A stretch of DNA of 64,000 nt from Triplophysa rosa (taxonomy: Eukaryota; Chordata; Actinopteri; Cypriniformes; Nemacheilidae), in assembly GCF_024868665.1 (NCBI RefSeq), contig NC_079898.1:2222164-2286163 (forward strand), in the 5' to 3' direction. The translations under genes were made by a program, and so were the position numbers. Below, one piece after another: positions 9,866-19,920 of this stretch. The number at the start of each line of letters is the position of its first letter. Within the stretch, counting starts at the first letter, position 1. The notes under the pieces were generated by a model. The model had not been told where the DNA came from. It worked only from the letters and a program-made list of their open reading frames with translations, and did not search any database.

Positions 9866-10569
9866 TTATGGGTTTTGGTTATGGGTCACCATAACTGACA
9901 AATAGGTCACTTTCAAGTGCTCTCAGAAAATTCCCACTTAAACCCGGAAGTAACATTAAAACATAACAATATCTTTAAGAACTTGTTGCAATAAGCTCTT
10001 ATCCGTCACTCTTACCTAAGTGTTTATACTCAGCATTCCACAATAGTTTCTGTCAAAACAGCAATAGAGAAGCGGTTGCTATAGTTATGCAATAAAACAT
10101 ACATTGATTTTAATAGAATGCAAATTTAACATTACATCTACTAAAACATTGAGAAAAAAAGACAACACTAAATACAGCTATTATTTTAGATAAATATGCA
10201 AAAAGAAAACACCCTCTAAATCCGCTATAACGCATCAAACTGATATTTTTTTCAATAATCGATTGCGTATCATTAGTCTCGTTTTATCTCTGAAAAAAAA
10301 CGTCATTACTTTCGCCACTTTAATGAACATGATATGATTCATCGCGTTTGAGATTTAAGCGAGCTGTATCGGTCCCTTAATTTTTCAAGGTAGAAAAGTA
10401 ACTAAAGCACTTTGTCGCAACGCCTAACAGAACTTAGGGGAACACTTTAGCAGTTAAGGGTTAATACTTACTGACAGCCTTAAAGTCTCTTGAAGTAAAC
10501 CCTTAGGTTTTTTCTCCCTTAACCCTTTATCTAAGGATTTTCTTTACTTAAGGGTATTCTTTTTGCAAC
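9866..10569. other. slit1 intron, nothing clearly recognised
   Basis: AT-rich sequence without exons. A region near 10385-10570 contains several TTAAGGGTTAA and CCCTTAACCC motifs in both orientations and may be a decayed foldback element, but I cannot define its ends. Confidence 0.4.
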
Positions 10570-10880
10570 CAGGCACTGGCTCACTTCACATTGGGACACT
10601 GATGTGAGAGCTTAAGCAAGTTGTGATGCTTCACAGCTGGTATTTATCAACAACCAGCAAAACCGACATCTCTCTGACCTTATTTTTAAACACTCTTTGA
10701 AGTACATATGAGAAACTTATTTATTATTCTGTTACGTATCAGTGCACAAATTTGGTCAATGATAAAATGTAACTGTTAAATATATTGTGTTTCCCGCCTG
10801 TCCAACAATGTGTGTTTATGTATAAAATAAAATAAATGTTTGTCTTTTCAAAAGTTAAATCGCATTTCATGAAGTTTATA
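10570..10880. repeat. Dispersed repeat, copy 1 of 2
   Basis: Shares CACTTCACATTGGGACA, TTTATCAACAACCAGCAAAA, CGTGCACAAATTTG-like and GCATTTCATGANGTTTAT blocks, in the same order, with 22905-24010. The second copy has about 830 bp of extra sequence in the middle. The family is not identified. Confidence 0.75.
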
Positions 10881-10949
10881 AAAAAATGAAATATATAGAG
10901 TAGGAAGGCATTCCTATAGTTAGAAAAATGACATTGGTAGTAAAAAGTG

Positions 10950-11200
10950 GCCCAGAACTGCGTTCTGTCCTACATTCTTCAAAATAAGAAATGTTCTTTT
11001 GTGTTCAACAGAACAAAACTAATTATAGAGTACATTTTCCTACTATGGTAGTCAATGGGGTCCAAGAACTGTTTGGTGATAAGCATTCTTCCAAAAATTG
11101 TTCTTTGTATTCATCAGAACACATAATTTATACAGATTTGGAACTCGAAGGTGAGTAAATGATGACAGAATTTTTATTTTTGGGTGAAGTATCCCTTTAA
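10950..11200. repeat. Palindromic MITE (Angel-like), mostly complete
   Basis: The central part is self-complementary (TTCTTTTGTGTTCAACAGAA, later a mirrored counterpart around AACTGTTTGGTGATAAG). It ends GGTGAGTAAATGATGACAGA and TATCCCTTTAA. Open frames here are shadows. Confidence 0.75.
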
Positions 11201-11249
11201 ACACAAACACGTCATTCACTGCCTTGGTAATGCAAGAGACTGAGCTATG

Positions 11250-11505
11250 ACTTATGTTTCCCCTGTCTGCTTCCCAGTGTTCTCCACTGCCTGTGTTCCC
11301 CCGGACTCCATTTCCCATAATCCTCCATTCTCTCTCACCTGTCTCCCTCATCATGCCAACCACATTTAAGGATTGCTGTTCCCTCTCTCTTGTCTCGTCT
11401 ATGTTAAACTGCTTTGATGTTGTTCTCCTGTTTATTTGTATTTATAATACATATCCGTGTTGCAAGATATGTCCACGTCTCCGGTCTGTGGCAAACTCTG
11501 ACAGT
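11250..11505 (+). repeat. Possible decayed LTR fragment
   Basis: Contains GGACTCCATTTCCCATAATC, CTCACCTGTCTCCCTCATCA, an AT-rich TTATTTGTATTTATAATA block and ends AACTCTGACA. This composition resembles fish Gypsy LTRs. No partner LTR or target duplication was found, so this is tentative. Confidence 0.35.
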
Positions 11506-11820
11506 ACCCTTCAGCTCCAGCGATTAACAAGCTAAATTAACTTTCAACTTATCTGTTGGCTACAGAGAGAAACTGGTATCTAGGCAACTGACGAGAGACC
11601 AATCCTGAGTGGCAATGTCACTACATTCTATTGTCAACCGTGCTGACAATTCTGGCCTGAAAAAGGTTTGTAATTGTGCCGAGTCAGGCTGACGTGGAAA
11701 CATAACTGTAACTGTTCCAGACCATACTTAGAAAGGTTCGGCACGATGGTGGAAAAGCACTTAAACCTTGCGTCCCCCATCCACAGACATACACAAACTC
11801 AGAAGCAACAAAACACTCAC

Positions 11821-11892
11821 AGTGAGTTTAAGGAGCGTAGGCCTTGAAAAGCGTCAGGAGCGATCTCTGATATCTGGTTGTTGCTGAGATCT
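11821..11892 (-). CDS. slit1: slit1 exon, D2 LRR
   Basis: A 72-nt exon encoding [18 protein letters not shown], then RSLNSL, with acceptor ACAG and donor GTGAGT. The [14 protein letters not shown] wording is that of SLIT1. Confidence 0.97.
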
Positions 11893-12304
11893 CTGTTGAT
11901 AAAGAGGAAACCAGAACATAGATATTGAGCTTCATAGTTCCTGCATTCCATATGGCAAAATTGATATTTCATACATGAAAAAGACAGCGACACTAAATGT
12001 AGAATATCAAAATCCTCTGAAATTTGTAAATGGGGATTTTTGGAACAGGTCAAACGCAGATAGAACCTCCTGATTCTGGAAACACCCTTTCTGCTTAGAA
12101 TTATAAGGTTCTATCTGTAAAACATGAATGAAAGCAATACATTTTCAAGCGATACCAACAATTCACTTTGTTTTTTTTAAACACGAAATTAACATTGTAA
12201 TAATGTGTTGACAGTTACATTTAATGCTTTTTACGATATTTATTTCATATTTCAGGACTATAAGAAGAACTTTTTTCTTGTTTAAGTTAAGCATAATAAG
12301 CGGT
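11893..12304. other. slit1 intron, nothing recognised
   Basis: AT-rich intron with no exon or clear repeat. Confidence 0.5.
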
Positions 12305-12480
12305 GCTAAATGGTTTATGTAGTGCAGATGTTTATTTAAAGGGGTCCTTTCATGAAAATCGGACTTTTTCCATTTTTAAGTGCTATAATCCTGCTAAATG
12401 GTTTATGTAGTGCAGATGTTTATTTAAAGGGGTCCTTTCATGAAAATCAGACTTTTTCCATTTTTAAGTGCTATAATTGG
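12305..12480 (+). repeat. 88-bp tandem duplication spanning flank and transposon end
   Basis: GCTAAATGGTTTATGTAGTG begins at 12305 and again at 12393, and the copies differ at only a few bases. Each copy contains the terminus TTAAAGGGGTCCTTTCATGA (12336 and 12424), so the duplication covers host flank plus a transposon end. Confidence 0.92.
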
Positions 12481-12489
12481 GTCTCTGGT

Positions 12490-13066
12490 AGAGCTGTAAT
12501 CGGGCCTTAAAAGTTAGGCTCGACAGGGTCCGAGCCCGACAGAACTCGGCCCGAGCCCGACAAGTACATTTTGATTGACAGCTTTTTAAAAGCCCGAACC
12601 CGTTTACAGCCCGACATTAGGCTATTCAAATGTGCGCACGCACACAGCTTTGGTCAAGAATGCGTCATTTATACATGTTTTAACATAATTTATTAATGAC
12701 TAATGTAGGCTATAGGCCACTTGGAAGTTGGAACAAAGAAATAAAATAAGTCCTCTGTAACATCGTAACATATCCCACTGGCTCATTATTCTCATTATGC
12801 ACATGGTCAAAACTTTTCCTCACCTCAGACTTTGCTTTAGTTGCTGGTGCAACCAAAACGTAATCGCCAGAGGCAAGCCTCCGTTTCACCTCCTCAGCAT
12901 CCATTTTCGCATCTTTCTCGCGCTAATCGGAACGCATCACATGACCGCTCATTTACCGCGGAAGCCCGAGCCCGGCCCGAGCCCGTGTAAAATGATAGAA
13001 ATTAAGCCCGAAACCGTCGGGTCACGTCGGATCCGTCGGGTTCGGGCAAAGATCTTCAGCTCTAGT
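12490..13066 (-). mobile_element. hAT-type element, internally deleted
   Basis: It starts AGAGCTGTAATCGGGC and ends GATCTTCAGCTCT as inverted ends. Many CGAGCCCGAC-type subterminal motifs occur on both sides. Flanks TCTCTGGT and AGTCTGGT look like a decayed 8-bp target duplication, and joining them recreates the surrounding repeat. A transposase remnant lies inside on the minus strand. Confidence 0.75.
12710..12904 (-). pseudogene. hAT transposase N-terminal remnant
   Basis: A 64-residue frame opening MDAEEVKRRLASGDYVLV and continuing SEVRKSFDHVHNENNEPVGY. This is the start of a BED-type zinc-finger domain as in hAT transposases, but the zinc-ligand cysteines and the whole catalytic domain are missing. 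Confidence 0.6.
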
Positions 13067-13417
13067 CTGGTGCATCTACCAACTCAGAAAATGTGCAAAA
13101 AATCTGACAACCCAGTAACTTTGATTTGATGAGCCTATCTCTGCAGGCCTGTGTGAAAACGAGCCGATCAGATTGTACGCTCTTTCTAACGTAGTTAAAT
13201 GTTCCTATTATAATATTGCTGCGCCTTAATCTGAACGTTTGTAAACACTCGACGGGTTCGTCATGTGTAAGCCTACTTTCACATGTGTATGCAAGAGATG
13301 GAAGGGTCTGTAACAATTCCAATTGCAGAAAGCGTTAAGAAACGGTTAACAACATCCATTGTTAAACTAGCCTCTGGTCTCCTTTCCTGCGTTCCGCTGA
13401 AGCCAAGGCGTTAGTGC

Positions 13418-14840
13418 GGAGCCCGTCTGGTCACCCCTCGGAGAAAAAAAAACAAGACCCGCAAATCTGTGGCCACAGTTTTGTAATTCGTTCCCACAGT
13501 TTACAAAACCGTGCTCTCGGATTAATAAACTGTACCCACGAGTTTACAATCCGTGCTCTCATTTTTGTAAACCGCCCCCTCAGTTTTTGAAATCTGTACC
13601 CACAAATTCATAATCTATATATGTATAGGAATATTGTATACTGTTGTATATATAAATTGTCCTAATGTGTTTACACACGAGCACGTGGCGCATATAAAGC
13701 ATGCGTTCATTGCTGCGTTTCACTGGCATAAAGTTGGTTTGACATTAAACGTTCGTGAATTTAGGGACCATCTCTAAAGTACACATTAAAATACCCTTTT
13801 CCAACTTCAAAAGCATTTAAAGGGAATGATTTACAGCCACAAAACTAACTGTACAGTGTTCATGTGTGTGTCAGCTATTTATGCACAACTTTTAGATTAT
13901 TGAGTATTAAAATAAACCATCAAATCATATGCACATATTCCTATACGTATTGCTATTGAGCTTTAAATAATGGTATATGTGTGTATGAGACCATTATACA
14001 CATAGGAATGTTTGCATGTGATTTGACGGTTTATTTTAATACATATCAATAATCTAAAAGGTATGCATTCTGTCTGACACACACATGAACACTTTACAGT
14101 TAGTCAGGGAAGTCATTCCCTTTAAATGCTATTGAGCTTTAAAATTTGTGTATTTATGTATGAGCCCATACAGCAGTGAAACACATAGGAATATTTGCAT
14201 TTGATTTAACGGTTTATTATAATAAATATAAAAGTTGTGCATAATAGCTGACACACACATGAACACTGTACAGTTAGTTTTGTGGCTATAAATCATTCCC
14301 TTTAAATGCTTTTGAAGTTGGAAACATTTATTTTAATGTGTATGTAACTTTAGAGATGGTCCCTAAATTAACGAATATAGAAAGTTTAATGTCAAACCAA
14401 CTTTACACCAGTGAAACGCGGCAATGAACGTGCTTTCTGAACGTGAACATGCTTTATATGCGCCACGCGCTCTTGTGTAAACACATTAAGACAATTTATA
14501 ATATAATCTAAGATAAAACAGTAAACAATATTCGTTAATGTTCCTGTAGGAGCTTGTTCTGTTGACAGACAGAGGCTTCAATTCCGCGAGTAGGCTACAG
14601 TTTGCAAAACTGTGCGAACGGATTGCGAAAGCGTGGGCACAGATTATGAATTTGTGGGTACAGATTTCAAAAACTGAGGGGACGGTTTACAAAACCGAGA
14701 GCACGGATTGTAAACTCGTGGGTACAGTTTATTAATCCGAGAGCACGGTTTTGTAAACTGTGGGAACGAATTACAAAACTGTGGCCACGGATTTGCGGGT
14801 CTTGTTTTTTTTTTCTCCGAGGGGTGACTAGACGGGCTCC
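13418..14840. repeat. 1.42-kb foldback palindrome built from about 21-bp units
   Basis: The outer arm GGAGCCCGTCTGGTCACCCC is mirrored by GGGGTGACTAGACGGGCTCC. Arms then match inward for hundreds of bases, including ACAAGACCCGCAAATCTGTG and its complement, TAAAGTTGGTTTGACATTAA and TTAATGTCAAACCAACTTTA. The outer 160-170 bp of each arm (13450-13612, 14640-14810) is a chain of degenerate 20-22-bp units of the type ACGGTTTTGTAAACTGTGGG. No open frame of note. It is nested in the TTAA-ended element. Confidence 0.92.
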
Positions 14841-15084
14841 ATACTATCTAGTGGCTTTGGCCCTTTGTGTTATTCTGCAGGTCAGAAAGGGGGCGGAGAC
14901 TAGCAGCTCATTTGCACTTAAAGAGACACACACCAAAACAGAGTGTTTCTCCTCACACGCAAAACTGGGCATTTAGGGCATATTGTAATAAAAAATCTGT
15001 GGTGTATTTTGAGCTGAAACTTCACAGACACATTCTGTGGACCCCTAAGATTTGTGTAAAAGTAGAATAAAACCTCCCCTTTAA

Positions 15085-15772
15085 GGTAGGTATATAGGGT
15101 TTTCAACATTATTGCAGGTTGGTTTAGACAGAAAGCAGCTACTGTAATCTGATCTAGACTTCATTCCACAGAAGGTGGAATAGGTCAAATTACTTTCTAG
15201 ATATGAGTACGGCTGAAATAACACAATGTTTATTGTTGTAATTAAGACTGTTGTCATTTTCACAAACATGTCAGATAGAACTCTATAATTCTAAGGCGAC
15301 AAATTGACAAGAAATCTTGGCCTTGGAGAAGACTATAATAAACTTGTGGTCTAGCCATCAAACCACGCTTTAGTGTATAAAAAGTGTCAGCACTTGCCAA
15401 CCAGAAGTATTGTGTAGACTGGTGCAGATTTGAATTGATCCCTGAAACCTATAGAACTGGTTAGGGATGTAAAACGATTGGTTTAGTAGGCCACCTAAAT
15501 ACAGAGGGACGGTTTCAACCAGGGTCAGGCCTTTGTTAACTTAAGACATTTAAGTAGCTTTATAAATGGGCCTTAGAAAAAAACATTGCTGGTGTGCATC
15601 TGGTGATGGAACATTAACCTATTTTAAGACATGTCAATGCTCAACTGAAACAAGGCTTCATTTGGCTGAAACCGAGCCTAAGACATTTCATTTGTCATTT
15701 AACAAATGTTTGTGCACGTGATGTGAGCAATGTCTTCATCTAATTCCTCAGTGATGGGGTTGTAAATCTTAC
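15085..15772. other. slit1 intron, nothing recognised
   Basis: No exon or clear repeat between the transposon end and the D2 LRR exon. Confidence 0.5.
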
Positions 15773-15844
15773 ATTCTGCGTAGCTTCTTGTATGGAGAAA
15801 ACGCTCCAGGAGGGATTGACTTGATGCCATTTTGTTCCAGACGT
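15773..15844 (-). CDS. slit1: slit1 exon, D2 LRR
   Basis: A 72-nt exon encoding [18 protein letters not shown], then KKLRR. It is the first D2 repeat after the N-cap. Acceptor TGTAG, donor GTAAGA. D2 binds the first immunoglobulin domain of Robo in the known Slit-Robo structures. Confidence 0.96.
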
Positions 15845-15893
15845 CTACAGAGAAAAAGTGGAAAGAAGGAAATGAAATATGACACATAATGGT

Positions 15894-16212
15894 ACATTCA
15901 CACACGTCAGCGTTAACGCTTCTCATTTACTTTGAATGGGTGACGTCAAGCATTGCTGAACTGAATTGTGGGTCCGTTGGTGAGGCATCACTGGCGTTGC
16001 TTGCGCAGAAGTTAATAATTTCTCAACTTTTCAAGTGCTAACGCAGGCGTCAGCCTGTCAGATCGCCTTATGCAAATAACCTAGTGCAGGCGCTAACCAA
16101 TTGCGTTCATGCAAGATCGGAGAACAATGTGATTGGCTGTTGTAACTATGTCGCTCGCGTCAGACATGCCCTCCGTCAAGCGTTGACGCTGAAGCACTGT
16201 GTGAATGCAGGG
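15894..16212. repeat. MITE with CATTCACAC / TCAGCGTTAACGCT inverted ends
   Basis: Left CATTCACACACGTCAGCGTT, right AGCGTTGACGCTGAAGCACT then GTGTGAATGCAGGG. The two are inverted copies with small gaps. The interior has many AACGC/GCGTT motifs. No coding potential. Confidence 0.75.
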
Positions 16213-17150
16213 TTAAGGCAAGACATTTGATTACATTTGCTCTTGATAATCTTGTGTCAAAGTCACATGAGCAAGAGTCAGAGATACTCTCATGATCATC
16301 TATATCCCAAACACTCTTCAATACGATTCAATATTTTGAAACTAATTTTATTGAATGACGTGAAACTGATTTTACTGAAATATTTTGGATTGTGATTATA
16401 TTGCTGTCTTACTGATAGAGGCGGGAAGCGCCGGGTCTTTCTTTAAGACTCTGAATGTTGTGAGGGTCTATGCAGGTATGGTTGTGTTTTTAAGGCTCTG
16501 GTTTAATGTCACACCCTGCAGGTACAATACTGTGAGGAAAGCACCCCTGTTTCGCGTGTAAAATGCGGAAAAGTCATTTGTCAGGCTCATTTAGTGCCAA
16601 CTGACAACCACTTGACTCAAACAGATTCACATTTTTTCCTCTTTAAAGCTGAGCAGTCAGTGGGAAACAGAGAAACACAATTTACATTCTTTACATTGTT
16701 GGGATTCCAGACAGCACATTCCTGCGGGCTCGTGTTCTCTGACCGCTCTGTTCACTCTATTTATGTGTGTTTAAATAAATCTACTGTAGATGTGACTTTA
16801 AACACGACAACAGAAGTAGTTTCATGTTTAGTGTAATCTTCTTGGTGTGTATGCGTGCGGGTCAGTTGTGCTTTACATCTGGACCTCATCCTGCAGTGAG
16901 TGTACTGTGGGAAAACTGTATTGGTCAACAGTGATTCTTATTCCCATCTTTGGAGCAGGACTGTTTTATAGTCACACTGTAACATACTTGTTGCAGAAAG
17001 TCTGCGCTAGTCTGCAGATTTAATCGCTTAGTGTGTGATGCCCTGTTTTTCTCTGCAAATTTTCAAAAGTCTGCAAGTGTGTGATGTCTAGCTTTTTAAA
17101 AATCTTTTCAGACTTAAAAATTTGTGTAGTGCATTCCAGCCTTAAGGGAT
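16213..17150. other. slit1 intron, nothing recognised
   Basis: No exons or clear repeats. The frame at 16594-16836 has no recognisable domain. Confidence 0.5.
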
Positions 17151-17151
17151 T

Positions 17152-17290
17152 ATCCACAGCTAGCCATGCATTGAAATGTTTTAATGCACGACGTGTAGGC
17201 CAAGAACCAACCGACACGAAGCAGAGGGTGGTTGCCTCAACGAAGTGCATTAAAATTAATTTAATGCAAGGCTAGCCGTGGATTATCCCG
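17152..17290. repeat. Short MITE with GGGATTATCCACAGCTAGCC inverted ends
   Basis: Left GGGATTATCCACAGCTAGCC and right GGCTAGCCGTGGATTATCCC form a near-perfect inverted pair around about 95 bp. Confidence 0.85.
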
Positions 17291-17494
17291 CTTATACCAT
17301 GGTCATTTGCCAATTTAAAGCTGTTATTGATGTTCACGGTGTAATTTTTGATCAGACAAGTGAAAATTACAGCTATTTTTGTCAGTTAATTTCAAACGCT
17401 GATCAAACTGACTGGAACTACCCGTGCATTAAACGGTTTTAATGCACACCTTCCAGCCAATCAGAATTGAGTATTCAAACAGACCATGGGATAA
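17288..17494. repeat. MITE with TTATACCATGGTC ends
   Basis: Left CTTATACCATGGTCATTTG, right CAAACAGACCATGGGATAA. The interior contains ACTGGAACTACCCGTGCATT and CAGCCAATCAGAATTGAGTA, text I recognise as common in cyprinid genomes. Confidence 0.75.
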
Positions 17495-18039
17495 AAAATA
17501 AATAATAACTGTAAATTGCACTAAATAAACATTGATACATAGTTATATAAACATCAAAGTCTGTATACAATTCATTTTTTATGTCATCTGTCACACCTCA
17601 GAACTATTTAAGTTAAGCGGCAATTTTATAGACATGTTAATTGTCAGGTTTGTCTTATACTGGTCAGACTCGTTTCGACAATCTTGTCTAGGGCCCCACA
17701 AACCCACAGACTGGTCTGATGCCAAACCTCCTGACAAGAATAGCAAAATCTGAAATCAGCTATATGGTGGGAAGAGAGCCAGCAGTCTACATGACAAAGT
17801 CAGTTGTCCAACTTTCTGACATCTTGATGACAATGTGAACTTGGATAAAAATGTAAAAAAAATTATATTGCACGTGAAAAGATGAAGAAATACTAGTTTG
17901 ACCTTCATTAAAGGCATATTCCTTTCTCCTTCAGTTATTTAGAAATTTTTTTTTGATTTATGTACCCTGCTAATGGCCATCGCCCACATTGGACACAATA
18001 TTCACAGTATTACAGTCCTCAGTACAGGACCTCACTTAC
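17495..18039. other. slit1 intron, nothing recognised
   Basis: AT-rich intron. No exon or clear repeat. Confidence 0.5.
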
Positions 18040-18187
18040 ATCTCTGCCATGCTTTCGGGCAAGTTGGCTGGGATGGCTGTCAGTCCCTTGCCTCGACAGT
18101 CCACAATATTATTACTGCAGGTGCAGACCGCTGGACACGAACCTGCAGCAAAACTGCACAACTGAACACCAGTGTTTTCAGCATGAC
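18040..18187 (-). CDS. slit1: slit1 exon, D1-D2 linker and D2 N-terminal cap
   Basis: A 148-nt exon. A linker beginning [11 protein letters not shown] leads into the N-cap [18 protein letters not shown], then [11 protein letters not shown]. Acceptor TGCAG, donor GTAAGT. It enters in phase 1 after the first cap and leaves in phase 2 toward the D2 repeats. The linker is poorly conserved against the human sequence, as expected for this region. Confidence 0.95.
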
Positions 18188-18805
18188 CTGCAGAGACAAG
18201 AGGAAATTTGAATACAGGCATATATTTTGTATAACATAATGGAACATGGAACACAATGCACGGTGGGAATGTGCATTTAAGTTTGATCCAAATCACTCAA
18301 TGTATGCTGTAGATGTGAGACACGGATCTTCAATCTTCTCATGTACAATCTTCTTCAATGTACGACCCCTCTGATACACTCTCCTTTTATTTTACGTCCT
18401 TTTATTACTGCTTAGGTCAAGTTGAATACACGTGTTATATGTAACACTTGTTTTAATGTTTTAGATAAAATAAGGTGTTTAAATGTTGTCCAACAGCAAC
18501 GTGTACTAAAGTGAGTGGTCGGTTAAATTGGCCACATACAGTTTACAGAGGTTTTAATGTTGTTTTATAAGTTGTTTACTACTATAATAGCCAAATAATA
18601 GCCAAATACCACTTAGTGGAAATAATAAAAGATCAAGAAAAATGCTTGTTACTGTAATACTGTAGTTAGGTTTTAAGCAAAATAGTGAAAATGTTACAAT
18701 GTTACATGAGCTTAAGACTTTATTACTTTATGTTTGTTTGACATACATTGAACGCCAATGAGATGTTGATAAATGAAAAGCGATAGCTCAAAAGGCTTCT
18801 GTTAC
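18188..18805. other. slit1 intron, nothing recognised
   Basis: Intron between the D1 C-cap exon and the D2 N-cap exon. AT-rich, no clear repeat. Confidence 0.5.
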
Positions 18806-18969
18806 CTGAACAGGTGAACTCATGTTTCTGGACCTCGGCCACATTGAGTCCTTTCAGTGGAGTCGGAGAGCTGCATTGGGTGAACAGGCCGAGGGCCGGC
18901 CGCTCCCGCAGCCACTGAGACAACCAGGCCAGATGACAGTCACAGTTCAGGTTGTTGGAATGCAAACGG
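18806..18969 (-). CDS. slit1: slit1 exon, D1 C-terminal cysteine cap
   Basis: A 164-nt exon that finishes the last D1 repeat (RLHSNNLN) and encodes the LRR C-terminal cap. [19 protein letters not shown] is followed by GLFTQC and by [13 protein letters not shown]. Cap cysteines are visible at CDC, TQC and TCS. It ends with one base of a glycine codon at donor GTAACA. The wording of this cap is the best evidence for SLIT1 over SLIT2 or SLIT3. Confidence 0.96.
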
Positions 18970-19475
18970 CTAAACACGAACACAACCGTTATGATAAACG
19001 ACACGTTTCCGACACGTTAATCCAATGCTGTTTTCAGTGCACTTAGTACCCCGCTGTAACCTGAGGTTAAATGTGCTTTTATTTGGTAAATGTCACACAG
19101 ATGGAGCCTAATCTGTCTAATGGAATTTGTGCCCAAGCTTCAGAAGAATCAACTTTCCTATTGTGCTGCAATTTACGGTTTCCAAATATAGACAGAGAAC
19201 ATTAATTACAGTCAGTTACTTTCCAGAACTAAGGTTAAGTTAGTCTTTAATTTGTAATGTTCATTTCACATCAGAAATCTCTTCCGTACGTCTAAAATAC
19301 AATAAACAAATACATGTTGGTGATCTCCATAGAAGCCAGTTTCATATATTTCATAAGTTCCATTTTATTTATATAGCATCGCTATAACAAACGAGCAGTT
19401 TTACATACATTGTAGCAGTTACTGAAGTAAAGAGATACAATTATGAAGAGGAAAGGTGCTGTGTGTGTTACTCAC
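18970..19475. other. slit1 intron, possible LINE-tail scrap
   Basis: Mostly unrecognised. TTTTATTTATATAGCATCGC near 19360-19385 resembles, in reverse, the 3' tail shared by fish L2-type LINEs. Confidence 0.4.
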
Positions 19476-19547
19476 AAGGTCCTGAGTTTGGGCATGTGGT
19501 TGAAACTCGACACTGGAATACTGCTGATGTTGTTGTTGTTCAGCGTT
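19476..19547 (-). CDS. slit1: slit1 exon, D1 LRR
   Basis: A 72-nt LRR exon reading [18 protein letters not shown], then PKLRT. The run of four asparagines is typical of this Slit repeat. Donor GTGAGT, acceptor GCAG. Confidence 0.95.
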
Positions 19548-19692
19548 CTGCAAAATATCAATGAACCTATCAAGAGTCTTTGACAGATTAGTAATGCACT
19601 GTAATGATTTGTTCATGTCACAGGTTGGGATTGCCAGACTCTGTTGATGGAGGGGTGATGTGAGACTCTGTGTGTCTCTGTGAGATACTAAC

Positions 19693-19764
19693 AAAACCTC
19701 GAGGTCACGTAACGCACGAAAAGCTCCGTCCTCAATGCAGCTAATGTGATTCTTGTCCAACTGA
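19693..19764 (-). CDS. slit1: slit1 exon, D1 LRR
   Basis: A 72-nt LRR exon reading [18 protein letters not shown], then RDLEVL. The donor is GTTAGT, a little weaker than its neighbours, and the acceptor is ACAG. The intron separating it from the previous exon is only 84 bp. Confidence 0.96.
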
Positions 19765-19848
19765 CTGTAAAATACACAGGCAAACCAACGTTATACAAAT
19801 AAAAAGTCATTTCTTTATTCCTTTGATGTAGTTAAGAGGCCCACTTAC

Positions 19849-19920
19849 AGGTTCTTGATGTCCGTGGCTCCACGGAAGGCCTTTCGAGGAATCGCCTGGA
19901 TGAAATTCTCACTCAGGTCT
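19849..19920 (-). CDS. slit1: slit1 exon, D1 LRR; first exon after the 42-kb intron
   Basis: A 72-nt LRR exon reading [18 protein letters not shown], then TDIKNL, with acceptor ACAG and donor GTAAGT. The first base completes the leucine codon begun at 62069, so the frame joins cleanly across the large intron. Confidence 0.96.

Larger units (their letters stand above)
12424..15084. mobile_element. TTAA-ended non-autonomous DNA transposon carrying two nested elements
   Basis: The left end is TTAAAGGGGTCCTTTCATGA and the right end is CCTCCCCTTTAA, matching inverted termini with TTAA at both edges, as in piggyBac-like or Kolobok-like target choice. The body is split by the hAT piece at about 12490-13066 and the foldback at 13418-14840. 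The right part (14885-15084) resembles 47345-47560. No transposase of its own was found. Confidence 0.7.
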
